Of a stretch of 44,491 nucleotides of DNA, positions 32,780-42,181 are shown in pieces. The notes under the pieces were generated by a model that had not been told where the DNA came from, did no database searches, and saw only the letters and a list, made by a program, of their open reading frames with translations. This stretch comes from Alkalihalobacillus pseudalcaliphilus (GTDB lineage: Bacteria; Bacillota; Bacilli; Bacillales; Bacillaceae_D): NCBI GenBank assembly GCA_001038565.1, contig LFJO01000006.1, forward strand, positions 192,343-236,833, read 5' to 3'. Both the position numbers and the translations under genes were made by a program. Each line of letters begins with the position of its first letter. The stretch's first letter is position 1.

Positions 32780-33655
32780 CTAAACTTGACGTTGATGATT
32801 TTTGCGATATTCGTAAGGAGATTGTTGTGTATACTTCTTAAATAGTAAACTAAAATATTGTCGACTGTTTACCCCAATGTATAAAGCGATATCTATAATA
32901 GGAATCTCTGTTTCTGTCAACAGCATCTTTGCTTTATTCATTCGTAAATGTGTTAAATAGTCAATCACGGTTTGGTTCGTATGTTCCTTAAATATGCGAT
33001 GTAAATAGCCTGGATGTAAATTAACCACATTTCCTATATCCGGCATTTTCAAAGGAACATCATAATTTTGATGTAAAAAATCAATGGTTTTTTTCACATA
33101 CCGATTTGTAACTTTTTCTATCTCTTTCTTTTTTTGAGCATCAATCATACGAGAAAGTAGTATGAATAATTGTGTTAATTGGGCATAGACCATCAACTCA
33201 ACCTCATCACTATTCGTATCCATCTCCAAGACTATACTTTTTAACGTTTGATAAATATCTAGAGTATCTTTAAAGATTAAATAGGTAAACCTCGCTCCAA
33301 ATAGTCCAGCCAATATGTCATTTTTACTGACTAACTTTCTAATTGAAGGATAAATATCTTCCTTTTCGACAAAATCAATTTCTATATTAAGCATTCGACA
33401 ATAATGATCCTGCTCGACAATAAGTCTGTGTCGATTTCTAGCATCGAGCAAGATAAAATTCCCTTTTTTTAATGGAAAAACTTGAGTCTCAATCTCCACT
33501 TCACATTGTCCATCAATCACATACATAATTTCAATATCTTCATGATCATGGACATCCATATAAAATTTCTCCCAAGTGCGATAATAATAAGACCTTACAA
33601 CTGGATAAAAATCCTTTTCTAGCAGGTCTGACCTATATGTATTGTAATGCCTCAT
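32780..33655 (-). CDS. AraC-family regulator (cupin sensor)
   Basis: This 291-residue protein has an N-terminal cupin (DVHDHEDIEIMYVIDGQCEVEIE) and a C-terminal AraC double helix-turn-helix (about 190-288). The latter shows GYLHRIFKEHTNQTVIDYL and IALYIGVNSRQYFSLLFKKYTQQSPYEYR. The frame continues 41 codons upstream, but ATG 33655 has AGGAGG at 6 nt and is the likely start. It lies between the xylanase gene and the oxidoreductase pair in the same direction. It is a candidate regulator of either, as AraC proteins often control neighbouring sugar genes. Confidence 0.85.
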   Translation of the reverse strand: MRHYNTYRSDLLEKDFYPVVRSYYYRTWEKFYMDVHDHEDIEIMYVIDGQCEVEIETQVFPLKKGNFILLDARNRHRLIVEQDHYCRMLNIEIDFVEKEDIYPSIRKLVSKNDILAGLFGARFTYLIFKDTLDIYQTLKSIVLEMDTNSDEVELMVYAQLTQLFILLSRMIDAQKKKEIEKVTNRYVKKTIDFLHQNYDVPLKMPDIGNVVNLHPGYLHRIFKEHTNQTVIDYLTHLRMNKAKMLLTETEIPIIDIALYIGVNSRQYFSLLFKKYTQQSPYEYRKNHQRQV

Positions 33656-33779
33656 CAAAAGCCTCCTAATCATAAAGCCATCATTAAAACTTACTCTCTC
33701 CTTCAGTTCTTCACATAACTCTAAAATCCTTGTTAAAAATGGATGAATTCCATTTAACCGTATGAAAAAATTGGACACA

Positions 33780-33812
33780 AATAAACAGGTCTAAAACACT
33801 GACCTGTTTATT
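33780..33812 (-). terminator. Xylanase gene terminator
   Basis: A perfect 12-bp stem AATAAACAGGTC/GACCTGTTTATT with a 9-nt loop lies 18 bp after the stop codon, with T-rich sequence beyond. Confidence 0.88.
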
Positions 33813-33830
33813 TACTGGAACACGTTATAT

Positions 33831-36806
33831 TTAAGCTAGTCTTCGTTTGGCTACGACGTATACCGTACCTCCAATTAGCAAGAACACGAACCCTATCAAT
33901 AAATACTGGTAGAAGTTACTGGCAGTATGGGGTAATGTATTCCCGTTCTGCTCTGTACCCTTACCTCCTGAGCCTCCGGGTTCTCCGGGTTCTCCTGGTC
34001 CTCCTGGTTCTCCTGGCTCTCCGGGTTCTCCTGGTCCTCCTGGCTCTCCGGGTTCTCCGGGTTCTCCGGGTTCTCCTGGTCCTCCTGGTCCTCCTGGTTC
34101 TCCTGGTCCTCCTGGCTCTCCGGGTTCTCCGGGTTCTCCTGGTTCCCCATCTGCAACAAGTGTTAAGACTCCAAATACTGAGGGGTCTTGGAAGCCTTGT
34201 CCAGTTAAATCATTCCATGTCGCGACACTCTGACGTGAGCCGTTTTGGGCATCATTAATTTGTAGGTCAAAACCTAGTTTCATTGCTGATTCTGGCGTCA
34301 CTTCTGTGAACGGAATTTTCAATTCGACTGTATAACCAGTCTCGGTCACTTTAGTCACCGATTCAAATCCCTCACTTTTATTTGGCGGGTTAAATGACGT
34401 CTCATTATCAAAGTTAACACGATATTGTCCATCGTCCTCTTCATAATAAGACGTTTTCGTATTATTCTCATCAATAAATACCTCAATCGAATCATGCTCC
34501 CATGGGTTATCACTCGTCTTATCGAGCTCAGAATCATTCACTTCTATAAAGACATATAGGTTTTCTTCATCCCATAAAACTCGTCCGACTCCATCAGCTC
34601 CATTCCACGCTGTTTGATAACGGTTAATGAGTAACTCGTCGGCATTATCCCAAATTTCATCGTATTCTCCGTCTACAAGGGGTGTACCATAGACAGCGGT
34701 GGCTTGATTAGCTTCTTGACTATCCACCTCGTGGTTTTCAATAAAACGCTCCGGATCAATGACCGCATAGTAAGCAGGTTTAGCTTTTAAATCTCGGTCA
34801 AATAATAATGGGCTCTGGGCTGCACGCCAACTAGTTGCATCGTTCAAGCCCCAAAATGTAACACGTGAAATATGCTCAGCATGCTCTTTATATAATTGAA
34901 AAAGTTGAGCATACAAATATCCCTGTGTATTCGCTTCTTCTTCAGTCTGTACGCCATTACTACCGGCTGTTATATCAAGTTCTGTTACTCCGACTTCCAC
35001 ACCAAGTGATATAAATTTCTCAAGTGACATTCTCACATTTTCTGGGTTCGTATTTAAGTTATAATGCCCTTGCATACCAATTCCATCAATAAGAAGCTCC
35101 CCGTTATTTTCGGCAGCGTAATTATCATTGATTTCTTTGACCATTTGATAAATGGCTTCTGCTTTATTTCGGTTGTCATCATTATAATCATTGTAATACA
35201 ATTTTATGTCCCAGCCATTTGCAACAATAACTTCCTTAGCTGCTAAGAAAGCTTGTTCCACATAATCCTCACCAATTGCATGATACCACCCAGATTGCCT
35301 TAAGGATGATCTCCAATCAGTTGGGGTTGGAGGATTATCATTCATAGCTTCATTCACTACATCCCAAGAAATCACATCTTCACCAAAATGCTCTACGGTT
35401 GTCTGAACATGTGTACGTAAATTGGCTAGTGCTTCTTCACGGTCTAAATAATTTCCTTCGTCATCCGTGTGAAGCCATTCAGCCGATTGCTGATGCCAAA
35501 CTAAAACATGACCATGTATGCGTAATTCATTTTCTAATGCAGCCGATACGAAATCATCCTCAGCCGTAAAATCAAATTCCCTTTGCTCATTATAGGCATA
35601 ACCTGGTTTCATCGCATTTTCTGCTGTAATAAGATTATGATGTTTCATTAGCAGTTGCCCTCTCACCCCATCGAATTCATTCATGGCCCCTGCATTACCA
35701 ATAAGAAAATAATCTTGATAGACATCTTTAATCGCTTCTAACTCATCCTCAATTTCAATTGCTTCTGAATTAAGCTTTTCAAATGTAACATCATCGACAT
35801 AAAAAGAAGCCGTTGCCTGATTAGAGCTCTCAATATAAATAGACACGTTACCATTACCTAAACTTGTATAACGGTAGGTTCCTTCAAGCTTAACCCACCC
35901 ATCTTCAACATCTAACGTTTCACCATGTATATGATTATAACTAGCACCATCTCCACTCCCAATTTGTGTGGACAATTGAAGTTGGGCTGTCTCAGGTGAA
36001 ATCAACTTAACCATAGCAGAAATTTTATATTCAGCACCTAGTTCTATAAAAGGATCTACATCTAAAGTAGGGCCGTGCCAAGGTTGTTCTCTATTCTCAA
36101 CTTTTAAAGAATAAGAGCCATCTTCCGTAGCATTCGCTTCATTCGTTACCGTTAATATCTCTGTTCCTGCTCTTCCTTCAAAACCATTTAACTCACCATT
36201 TTCAAAATTAATAGCTGAAAATTCCTCAATTGGTTCACTCGGTTCCGTTGGTACTTCTTCATCCTCTTGTTCTTCTTCTGTAATTAGGATTTCTTCAATA
36301 TAAAAGGAAAGTTCTTTTCCTGCACCATTCGTTTGAATTCGAAATGCTTTATCTTTATTTATATCCACTATGTATGACCCTTTTAAAGTAAAAGGTTCTC
36401 CTGTTGCTAGTTCACTAGAAACATATAAACCTTGATAGCTATCTACATTTTGAAGTAAAGCACGTGCGTCACTAGGAATATTTTCATCGTTTCCTATATA
36501 CCCCGACACTTCAATTGAGTATTTTTTGTCTTGTTCCATGCCCACATCACTAAAAAAGATATCAACACCATCGTAATCATTTGTTCTATCAGTTACATAA
36601 ATAGCATGTCCTTCTTCACTTGATGTAACCCAATCAAGAGTAGAATTACCTGCAGACTTAGCAACACCCACCCCATCTTCAAACTTTTGATGATACACAA
36701 TTCTTGTTAGCGTTTCAGCTTTTACTACTATAGCTGACCAATTTGATGAAGTAGTTAATAGAATAATAAGAAACAATAGATTCATTTTCTTCAAAATTCT
36801 TCCCAA
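33831..36806 (-). CDS. Cell-surface endo-1,4-beta-xylanase, GH10 with CBMs and sortase-type tail
   Basis: This large secreted enzyme has a signal peptide (cleavage near VKA-ET) and two N-terminal carbohydrate-binding modules of the CBM4/9/22 type (about 38-180 and 200-348). The GH10 barrel (about 355-692) has acid/base Glu in [10 protein letters not shown] (E489) and nucleophile Glu in [11 protein letters not shown] (E612). A CBM9-like domain (~705-882) and 19 Gly-X-Pro triplets follow. The tail is LPHTA, a membrane helix and KRRLA. Numbering is from ATG 36815, but that ATG directly abuts AAAGGAGG, so TTG 36806 (9-nt spacing) is the likelier start. It cuts xylan at the cell surface. A cre site lies upstream. 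Confidence 0.95.
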   Translation of the reverse strand: MGRILKKMNLLFLIILLTTSSNWSAIVVKAETLTRIVYHQKFEDGVGVAKSAGNSTLDWVTSSEEGHAIYVTDRTNDYDGVDIFFSDVGMEQDKKYSIEVSGYIGNDENIPSDARALLQNVDSYQGLYVSSELATGEPFTLKGSYIVDINKDKAFRIQTNGAGKELSFYIEEILITEEEQEDEEVPTEPSEPIEEFSAINFENGELNGFEGRAGTEILTVTNEANATEDGSYSLKVENREQPWHGPTLDVDPFIELGAEYKISAMVKLISPETAQLQLSTQIGSGDGASYNHIHGETLDVEDGWVKLEGTYRYTSLGNGNVSIYIESSNQATASFYVDDVTFEKLNSEAIEIEDELEAIKDVYQDYFLIGNAGAMNEFDGVRGQLLMKHHNLITAENAMKPGYAYNEQREFDFTAEDDFVSAALENELRIHGHVLVWHQQSAEWLHTDDEGNYLDREEALANLRTHVQTTVEHFGEDVISWDVVNEAMNDNPPTPTDWRSSLRQSGWYHAIGEDYVEQAFLAAKEVIVANGWDIKLYYNDYNDDNRNKAEAIYQMVKEINDNYAAENNGELLIDGIGMQGHYNLNTNPENVRMSLEKFISLGVEVGVTELDITAGSNGVQTEEEANTQGYLYAQLFQLYKEHAEHISRVTFWGLNDATSWRAAQSPLLFDRDLKAKPAYYAVIDPERFIENHEVDSQEANQATAVYGTPLVDGEYDEIWDNADELLINRYQTAWNGADGVGRVLWDEENLYVFIEVNDSELDKTSDNPWEHDSIEVFIDENNTKTSYYEEDDGQYRVNFDNETSFNPPNKSEGFESVTKVTETGYTVELKIPFTEVTPESAMKLGFDLQINDAQNGSRQSVATWNDLTGQGFQDPSVFGVLTLVADGEPGEPGEPGEPGGPGEPGGPGGPGEPGEPGEPGEPGGPGEPGEPGEPGGPGEPGEPGGSGGKGTEQNGNTLPHTASNFYQYLLIGFVFLLIGGTVYVVAKRRLA
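33978..34148 (-). repeat. Collagen-like Gly-X-Pro coding repeat in the xylanase
   Basis: Nineteen 9-bp units encode GEP (mostly) or GGP, forming a stalk of about 57 residues between the CBM9-like domain and the LPHTA tail. The repeated codons make the region prone to slippage and to copy-number change. Open frames on other strands here are by-products. Confidence 0.95.
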
Positions 36807-36837
36807 TTGAAACATCCTCCTTTATCACGATTACATT

Positions 36838-36851
36838 TTAAAACGCTTACA
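36838..36851 (-). promoter_or_regulatory. cre site before the xylanase gene
   Basis: The minus strand reads TGTAAGCGTTTTAA, one mismatch from TGWAARCGYTWNCW. It lies about 30 nt before the start codon, where CcpA could block elongation or initiation. The rest of 36852-37169 is AT-rich; I see no other element I can name. Confidence 0.7.
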
Positions 36852-37169
36852 TTTATTTAAAAGATACCTCCTCTTACCTGTTAATTATCCCAAACGAAAT
36901 AAAATAAGGAACTAGACAAAATATAGTTCATACACCAAAAACTAAATATTCTGTATTTTATACACAACTATAACTTTACAAAGGCCTTACCGTTAGTAGT
37001 CTCTAAAGCATTCGTCCACATCTTCAAGTCAGTATTTTTTCACCTATTAGTAAGTATGTTACTATTGGAAGGAACGTGAGCTTTCAGAAAATTAAATTTT
37101 TACACATTTCATTTAGTTATTAGGTTATATGTATGTAATAAAGTAAATGTTTTTCGGAGGAGAAAATAT

Positions 37170-37502
37170 ATGAAGCAACTAACTATCAAGGGATTACAAG
37201 ATTATTTAGCATTGAAATACAAACAAGGGATCACCTCTAATGATTTATTCATGAAACTAGTTGAGGAAATTGGAGAGGTTGCTGAAGCATTAAATCAGCA
37301 AGAGGGAAGAAAGTCTAATACGGGAAATTCATCCTTAGAAAAAGAATTAGCAGACGTCATACACTATACATTAGCCATAGCTAGCATAAACCAAATTGAC
37401 TTATCTAAAGTTATTGTAGATAAGGACAAGGTAGCGGCAGTAAAGTATAAACAGTCTCCTAATCTAGCAGAGTTTTTGGAGAGAGAAGGGTTTAACCTGT
37501 AA
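37170..37502 (+). CDS. MazG-like nucleotide pyrophosphohydrolase
   Basis: This 110-residue all-alpha MazG domain has metal-binding motifs EExxE in KLVEEIGEVAEAL (about residues 30-42) and ExxD in KELADVIHY (~66-74). These enzymes hydrolyse (d)NTPs to NMP and PPi, as house-cleaning or stress enzymes. It is shorter than the full MazG and similar to single-domain dimeric or tetrameric forms. ATG has CGGAGGAG upstream. It ends one base before the degenerate repeat of the CRISPR array and is transcribed toward it. No terminator is visible between them. Confidence 0.85.
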   Translation: MKQLTIKGLQDYLALKYKQGITSNDLFMKLVEEIGEVAEALNQQEGRKSNTGNSSLEKELADVIHYTLAIASINQIDLSKVIVDKDKVAAVKYKQSPNLAEFLEREGFNL

Positions 37503-37503
37503 A

Positions 37504-37734
37504 GTTAAGGGGTGTACACCTACATGTGGTGCGACTATTAACCCACCTCTCTTAGTTAATAATTTTGGAATTTCAATCCACGCACCTACATGAGGTGCGA
37601 CGAGTGGCTTGAAATGAAAAAGCTCAAGTTACAGATTTCAATCCACGCACCTATGTAAGGTGCGACTGTGTCTACGGTCACGAAGGGAGTTAATAAACGA
37701 TGATTTCAATCCACGCACCTATGTAAGGTGCGAC
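37504..37734 (-). CRISPR. Small type I-C-like CRISPR array, 4 repeats, 3 spacers
   Basis: 32-nt repeats lie at 37504-37535 (degenerate), 37570-37601, 37635-37666 and 37703-37734. Spacers are 34, 33 and 36 nt. On the minus strand each repeat begins GTCGCACC and ends GTGGATTGAAAT, the type I-C form, with a GCACCT/AGGTGC stem. The degenerate repeat keeps only the 5' half of that orientation, so the leader-distal end is at low coordinates and the array reads leftward. No cas gene is present in the window. Confidence 0.93.
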
Positions 37735-37935
37735 TGCGGAAATGTCTCATTTCCGTCATATTAAACGCAAATTCAGCTACTCATAAACTCTGCTCTACCC
37801 ACCGCTCTTAAAAACCACGTAACAATCGACGGAAATCGCCTTTTTTCACGGTGCGAATCGCTTAGGGAATTTATGATCGCCTCCCATTCGCACTTCACTC
37901 ACGATATGTCAATGTCCATATCTATTTCGACAATT
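37735..37935 (-). promoter_or_regulatory. Probable CRISPR leader
   Basis: This non-coding stretch lies at the leader end of the array. An 8-bp inverted repeat CGGAAATG-TCT-CATTTCCG (37737-37755) lies two bases from the first repeat. Arms GTGCGAAT (37851-37858) and ATTCGCAC (37886-37893) form a second, wider dyad. It also separates the array from the sugar kinase gene. The leader call is inferred from repeat orientation. Confidence 0.55.
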
Positions 37936-38907
37936 CTACAAGTAACCCTTTAAAAATTTGTCACTCAAGCTTTCCTTTTCCAAATGATGATTGGCTGCTT
38001 GAAAAGAGGCGATTACAGCTCCAGCTACTGGGGGGAGCTTTGGTAGAATTAACTCAACCTGTTCGTTCAGATTGTCTTTTAACGTTTTCATGATATCCTC
38101 AATAAATAAATCACTTCGATTCATCACACCACCAGTAAGAACGACAGGGATTTTTTCTCCTGTTTGAAATGGCTTCGCCGAGATTAAGGCGGCGATTTGT
38201 TCACCTAATTGTTGTGACTGGGCCTTTATAATTTCATTGGCAATACGGTCTCCATTGTCCGCGGCAACCATGACGATTTTGCTTAATGACGCTATTGTCG
38301 CCCTTGCCTTTTCTCCATAAACAAAAGTGATTACCGAACTTAGATGAGTCACTTGAAAATGTTTGAGAAGAAGTTTCGTTATCTCGGTTTTGGGACCACG
38401 GTTATCATTTTCTAAAAAAGCTGCACGAAGTCCTGCTTGTCCGATCGCAAATCCACTTCCTTCATCTCCAATTAAATAACCCCATCCTCCCACTCGATGA
38501 CGGTTTCCCTTTGAGTCTATGCCGTATGTAATCGACCCTGTTCCGGAAATTTGTACAACACCAGGTCCACCGAAAGTACCTGAGTATAGTGCAATCACCG
38601 CATCGTTATCTATCGTTATAAGGACCTCAGGTAAATGACTCTGCAAACATTGACCTATCTCTTCTTTATAATTCTTGGCCTCTATCCCTGATAACCCAGC
38701 AAAAACACTAACCACATTTTTATAAGCTTGCTCATTCTGAATACTCAATGAATGTAAAAGTCTTATAAGCTCACTTTTTGCCTCATGTATTCCGATACTA
38801 TTGGGATTCGTAGTACCTCCTGAAGCCTGTGCCACGATTTCTCCAGTAGACGAAGCTAGAATCGCCACCGTTTTTGTACCACCACCATCAATACCTATAG
38901 CAAACAT
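37936..38907 (-). CDS. BadF/BadG-type ATPase, probable N-acetylglucosamine kinase
   Basis: This 323-residue actin-fold kinase has N-terminal phosphate motif GIDGGGTKT and a second motif SGTGSITYGID. The family-specific GGWGYLIGDEGSGFAIG follows (about 130-146), with C-terminal VVLTGGVMNR. This set is typical of GlcNAc/MurNAc kinases (NAGK, MurK), which phosphorylate cell-wall amino sugars during recycling. No murQ or nag genes adjoin, so the substrate stays open. The frame opens ten codons earlier; ATG 38907 has AGGAGGGG upstream. Confidence 0.82.
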   Translation of the reverse strand: MFAIGIDGGGTKTVAILASSTGEIVAQASGGTTNPNSIGIHEAKSELIRLLHSLSIQNEQAYKNVVSVFAGLSGIEAKNYKEEIGQCLQSHLPEVLITIDNDAVIALYSGTFGGPGVVQISGTGSITYGIDSKGNRHRVGGWGYLIGDEGSGFAIGQAGLRAAFLENDNRGPKTEITKLLLKHFQVTHLSSVITFVYGEKARATIASLSKIVMVAADNGDRIANEIIKAQSQQLGEQIAALISAKPFQTGEKIPVVLTGGVMNRSDLFIEDIMKTLKDNLNEQVELILPKLPPVAGAVIASFQAANHHLEKESLSDKFLKGYL

Positions 38908-39177
38908 AAATGCCCCTCCTCTTATTCTATTAATCATACCGAATATTTAATATAGATGTCTATACCTCTTAAAGGAAAATGGAAGTGACTTTGACATTCG
39001 TTCACCTTCTTATTTATCTCCTACATTGCATCAAAAAAGTAACCCTTAGATTATCGTTTAAAATTGTACTTATAACCAAAACTATTACTCCTCTCGCGCC
39101 TATATTTAGACATTCGCACATAGGATTTATGGCCCGTTCTTTTTATGATGGAGATAGCAAGAATAGGAGTTGATTGG

Positions 39178-40593
39178 ATGATTACAGAGCTTTTAAAAAA
39201 CGAATTTATCGACATTGTTGGTCAAGAAAACTATGAGGATAGCCCTGCATCTAAGCTCGTTTACTCTTTTGATGCGACACCTAATTATCAAGCAATGCCT
39301 GATGCTATTCTATCACCAAGAGATAAAAAAGAAGTGGCAGAAATTGTCAAGCTATGTAACCAACACAAGATTCCCATCATACCTAGAGGCTCTGGCACCA
39401 ATTTAAGCGCGGGTACAACACCACTTGAAGGTGGCATTGTCCTTTTATTTAAGCACTTGGATCAAATTCTTGAAATAGACGAGGAAAATTTGACGATCAC
39501 GGTCCAGCCTGGTGTCAACACTTTAGAAATGATCCAAACGGTAGAAGAAATTGGACTCTTTTACCCTCCAGACCCCAGTTCGATGAAAATTTCTCAAATT
39601 GGTGGAAACATCAGCGAGAATTCTGGCGGATTGCGTGGTTTAAAATATGGTGTAACTCGAGACTATGTATTAGGGCTTGAAATAGTTCTACCGAATGGGG
39701 AAATCATTCGAACCGGAGGCAAACTTGCTAAGGACGTGGCTGGCTATGACTTAACTCGTTTATTCGTTGGTTCTGAAGGTACGCTTGGTATTGTAACTGA
39801 AGCCATTCTCAAGCTCATACCAAAACCAGAGACGAAAAAAACGATGCTTGCTTTGTATGACAGCATGGAGGCTGCTGCACAAACGGTATCAACCATTATA
39901 GCCAACCGTGTCATACCTGCAACGTTAGAGTTTTTAGATCAACCTACCCTTAAAGTCGTTGAAGAATTTTCAAAGATTGGACTGCCGACGGATGTAGAAG
40001 CTGTTTTATTAATCGAACAAGATGGACCTATTCAATCCGTTCAAACAGATATGGATAAAATCGCGACTATTTGTGTACAAAGTGGTGCATTAAAAGTAGA
40101 TGTCGCCAAATCTGAATTTGAAGCAGAACAATTGAGTACAGCACGGCGTTCTGCACTGTCAGCCTTAGCTCGCTTAAAACCAACTACAATTTTAGAGGAT
40201 GCAACGGTCCCACGCTCAGAAATTGCTAATATGGTTCGTGCAATCAATGAAATTGCCTCTAAATATCAAGTTGAAATTTGTACTTTCGGCCATGCTGGTG
40301 ACGGTAATCTTCACCCGACTTGTATGACGGATGCAAGGAACAAGGAGGAAATGCACCGAGTTGAGCAAGCTTTAGAGGAAATCTTTAAAAAAGCCGTTTC
40401 ATTAGGTGGTACGATTACCGGTGAACATGGTGTCGGTGCCATGAAAGCTCCTTATTTACATCTAAAGCTTGGCGAAGAAGGAATAGCTGCGATGCAAGCC
40501 CTTAAACAAGCCTTTGACCCAAATAATATTATGAATCCGAGTAAAATCTTCGCCAAATCATCACGTAAAAGGATTGTGGTGAGCCAATCATGA
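39178..40593 (+). CDS. glcD: Glycolate oxidase FAD subunit GlcD
   Basis: This 471-residue FAD-linked oxidase of the PCMH type has a PRGSGTNLSAGTTPLEGG FAD loop (about 70-87), PPDPSSMKISQIGGNISENSGG (~125-146) and a C-terminal TGEHGVGAMKAPYL (~428). It oxidises glycolate or D-lactate-like 2-hydroxyacids, passing electrons to GlcF. The closest arrangement is B. subtilis ysfC-ysfD. The frame opens 11 codons earlier, but ATG 39178 has GGAG 8 nt upstream and fits the usual 470 residues. Its stop overlaps the glcF start (ATGA). Confidence 0.93.
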   Translation: MITELLKNEFIDIVGQENYEDSPASKLVYSFDATPNYQAMPDAILSPRDKKEVAEIVKLCNQHKIPIIPRGSGTNLSAGTTPLEGGIVLLFKHLDQILEIDEENLTITVQPGVNTLEMIQTVEEIGLFYPPDPSSMKISQIGGNISENSGGLRGLKYGVTRDYVLGLEIVLPNGEIIRTGGKLAKDVAGYDLTRLFVGSEGTLGIVTEAILKLIPKPETKKTMLALYDSMEAAAQTVSTIIANRVIPATLEFLDQPTLKVVEEFSKIGLPTDVEAVLLIEQDGPIQSVQTDMDKIATICVQSGALKVDVAKSEFEAEQLSTARRSALSALARLKPTTILEDATVPRSEIANMVRAINEIASKYQVEICTFGHAGDGNLHPTCMTDARNKEEMHRVEQALEEIFKKAVSLGGTITGEHGVGAMKAPYLHLKLGEEGIAAMQALKQAFDPNNIMNPSKIFAKSSRKRIVVSQS

Positions 40594-41921
40594 ATACGAC
40601 AGAGAAACTAAGAATTACAAGACAATTTCAGGAAAAAATGGACTATGATGAGTTATTAAACTGCATGCGCTGTGGCTTTTGTTTACCTACCTGTCCTACT
40701 TACATTGAATCTGGAAAAAACGAGCTCCATTCACCCCGTGGTCGGATTGCTTTGATGAAAGCAGTTGTTGATGGTGACATAGAACCAGATGAGGAAGTCA
40801 AACGCTCATTAGATATGTGTTTAGGATGCAGGGCATGTGAGCCTGTCTGTCCATCAGGTGTTAAGTATGGACACCTCCTTGAAGAGGCACGTGATATTAT
40901 TTATCAAAATAAAAAGCCTTCATTACCGGTTAAAGCCGTTCGCCACCTTGTATTTGAGCAGCTCTTTCCTCACCAAAATCGAATGACAGGGCTTGTTGGG
41001 CTCCTTGGTTTCTATCAACGCTCGGGCCTAAGCTCTTTCGTGCGTAAAACAGGTGTGCTTAAAATATTTCCGGAAACGATGCAACTAATGGAAAAAGCCT
41101 TACCTACTGTGGCAAAAGTGAAAGAGATAAAAAACCGTGCTGAGCACCTAGAACCTGTAGGTCCGAAAAAGAAAAACGTCGCATTTTTTAGCGGCTGTTT
41201 AATGGACACTGTCTTTATGAAAACCAATGAAGCGACAAAAAAGCTATTGCAATATGCAGGCTGTGACATTGTTATTCCCAAAACACAAGCTTGCTGTGGA
41301 GCACTTCATGGACATAGTGGAGAAAAGGAAAAAGCCAAAGAAATGGCGAAACGGAACATTATCGCCTTTGAACAAGCTGAGGTTGATTATATTATTACAA
41401 ATGCGGGAGGTTGTGGTGCCTTTTTGGTCGATTATGACCATCTCCTTAAAAGTGAACCAGAATGGGCTGATCGAGCTAAAGCCTTTACAGACAAAATTAA
41501 AGACATTACTTCCATTCTCGTTGAGTTACATTTCCATCAACAACCGTTAAAATTAAAGGATGATGTTTTGACGTACCAGGATTCATGTCACTTGCGTAAC
41601 GGTCAGAAAACGTTCATCCAACCAAGACAATTGCTTCAATCAATGAAAGGTTCACACTATGTTGAAATGAAAAATGCGGATCGCTGCTGTGGTTCGGCGG
41701 GTATTTATAATATTGTTGAGTCAGAAATGTCCATGCAAATTTTGGATTATAAAATGAAGGAAACGAAAAAAACGCAAGCAAAGACAATTGTTACTTCTAA
41801 TCCTGGTTGCCTGTTACAGATGAAGCTAGGCATTGAGAAGGAAGGGCTGCAGAATGAGATGCGTGCCGTCCATATTGTCGATTTATTACTAGAGGCTTAT
41901 GAGAATGCCAATATTTCTTGA
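40590..41921 (+). CDS. glcF: Glycolate oxidase iron-sulfur subunit GlcF
   Basis: This 443-residue protein has two 4Fe-4S ferredoxin motifs near the N-terminus (CMRCGFCLPTCP and CLGCRACEPVCP). Two CCG domains follow (SGCLMD..QACCGALHGHSG and DSCHL..DRCCGSAG) and bind a further cluster or haem-type cofactor in related proteins. It accepts electrons from GlcD at the membrane face. No glcE gene is present, as in the two-gene B. subtilis version. Translation is coupled to glcD by the ATGA overlap. Confidence 0.94.
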   Translation: MNTTEKLRITRQFQEKMDYDELLNCMRCGFCLPTCPTYIESGKNELHSPRGRIALMKAVVDGDIEPDEEVKRSLDMCLGCRACEPVCPSGVKYGHLLEEARDIIYQNKKPSLPVKAVRHLVFEQLFPHQNRMTGLVGLLGFYQRSGLSSFVRKTGVLKIFPETMQLMEKALPTVAKVKEIKNRAEHLEPVGPKKKNVAFFSGCLMDTVFMKTNEATKKLLQYAGCDIVIPKTQACCGALHGHSGEKEKAKEMAKRNIIAFEQAEVDYIITNAGGCGAFLVDYDHLLKSEPEWADRAKAFTDKIKDITSILVELHFHQQPLKLKDDVLTYQDSCHLRNGQKTFIQPRQLLQSMKGSHYVEMKNADRCCGSAGIYNIVESEMSMQILDYKMKETKKTQAKTIVTSNPGCLLQMKLGIEKEGLQNEMRAVHIVDLLLEAYENANIS

Positions 41922-41968
41922 TTCGTAGGAGCTCATTTAAGAGTAGATGGATGGTTATACGAAAGGGA

Positions 41969-42000
41969 GGGTCGGAGTCCTATAGGAGTTGGCTCTGATC
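41969..42000 (+). terminator. Possible glcDF terminator hairpin
   Basis: GGTCGGAG(T)CC pairs with GGCTCTGATC through ten pairs, including two G-U. It lies about 50 bp after the glcF stop. The 3' flank is T/C-rich, not a clean T-run. The upstream TTATACGAAAG resembles the repeat boundary motif. Confidence 0.5.
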
Positions 42001-42090
42001 ATTCCTTTCCCTCCATACTCAAAATTCTGCCAAACGTATTCACCCAAAACAAAAAGGAATTAATCACTCAAGCAAATATAAAACCATTCA

Positions 42091-42127
42091 TGAAAAGAAC
42101 CAAACATCAATCTCCTGTTTGGTCGTA
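42091..42127 (-). terminator. Terminator of the CdaR-type regulator gene
   Basis: ACCAAACA (42099-42106) and TGTTTGGT (42116-42123) form a perfect stem, followed on the minus strand by TCTTTTC. Confidence 0.75.
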
Positions 42128-42181
42128 ATAAAAATTGCTATTTATTTGAGACATGTGAATCATTCATCAAGTTAGTACGTT

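Noticed and set aside
33896-34258. Leu/Val-rich and Glu/Asn-rich frames in the xylanase collagen-like region
   Set aside because: They are shadow frames of a 9-bp coding repeat; the Gly-X-Pro frame belongs to the intact secreted enzyme.
38979-39173. 64-codon plus-strand frame before glcD
   Set aside because: No ribosome binding site and no protein-like pattern; it lies in the likely glcD promoter region.
41950-42004. T-box or riboswitch in the glcF downstream region
   Set aside because: Only one simple hairpin is visible, it follows rather than precedes a gene, and no conserved riboswitch core is recognisable.
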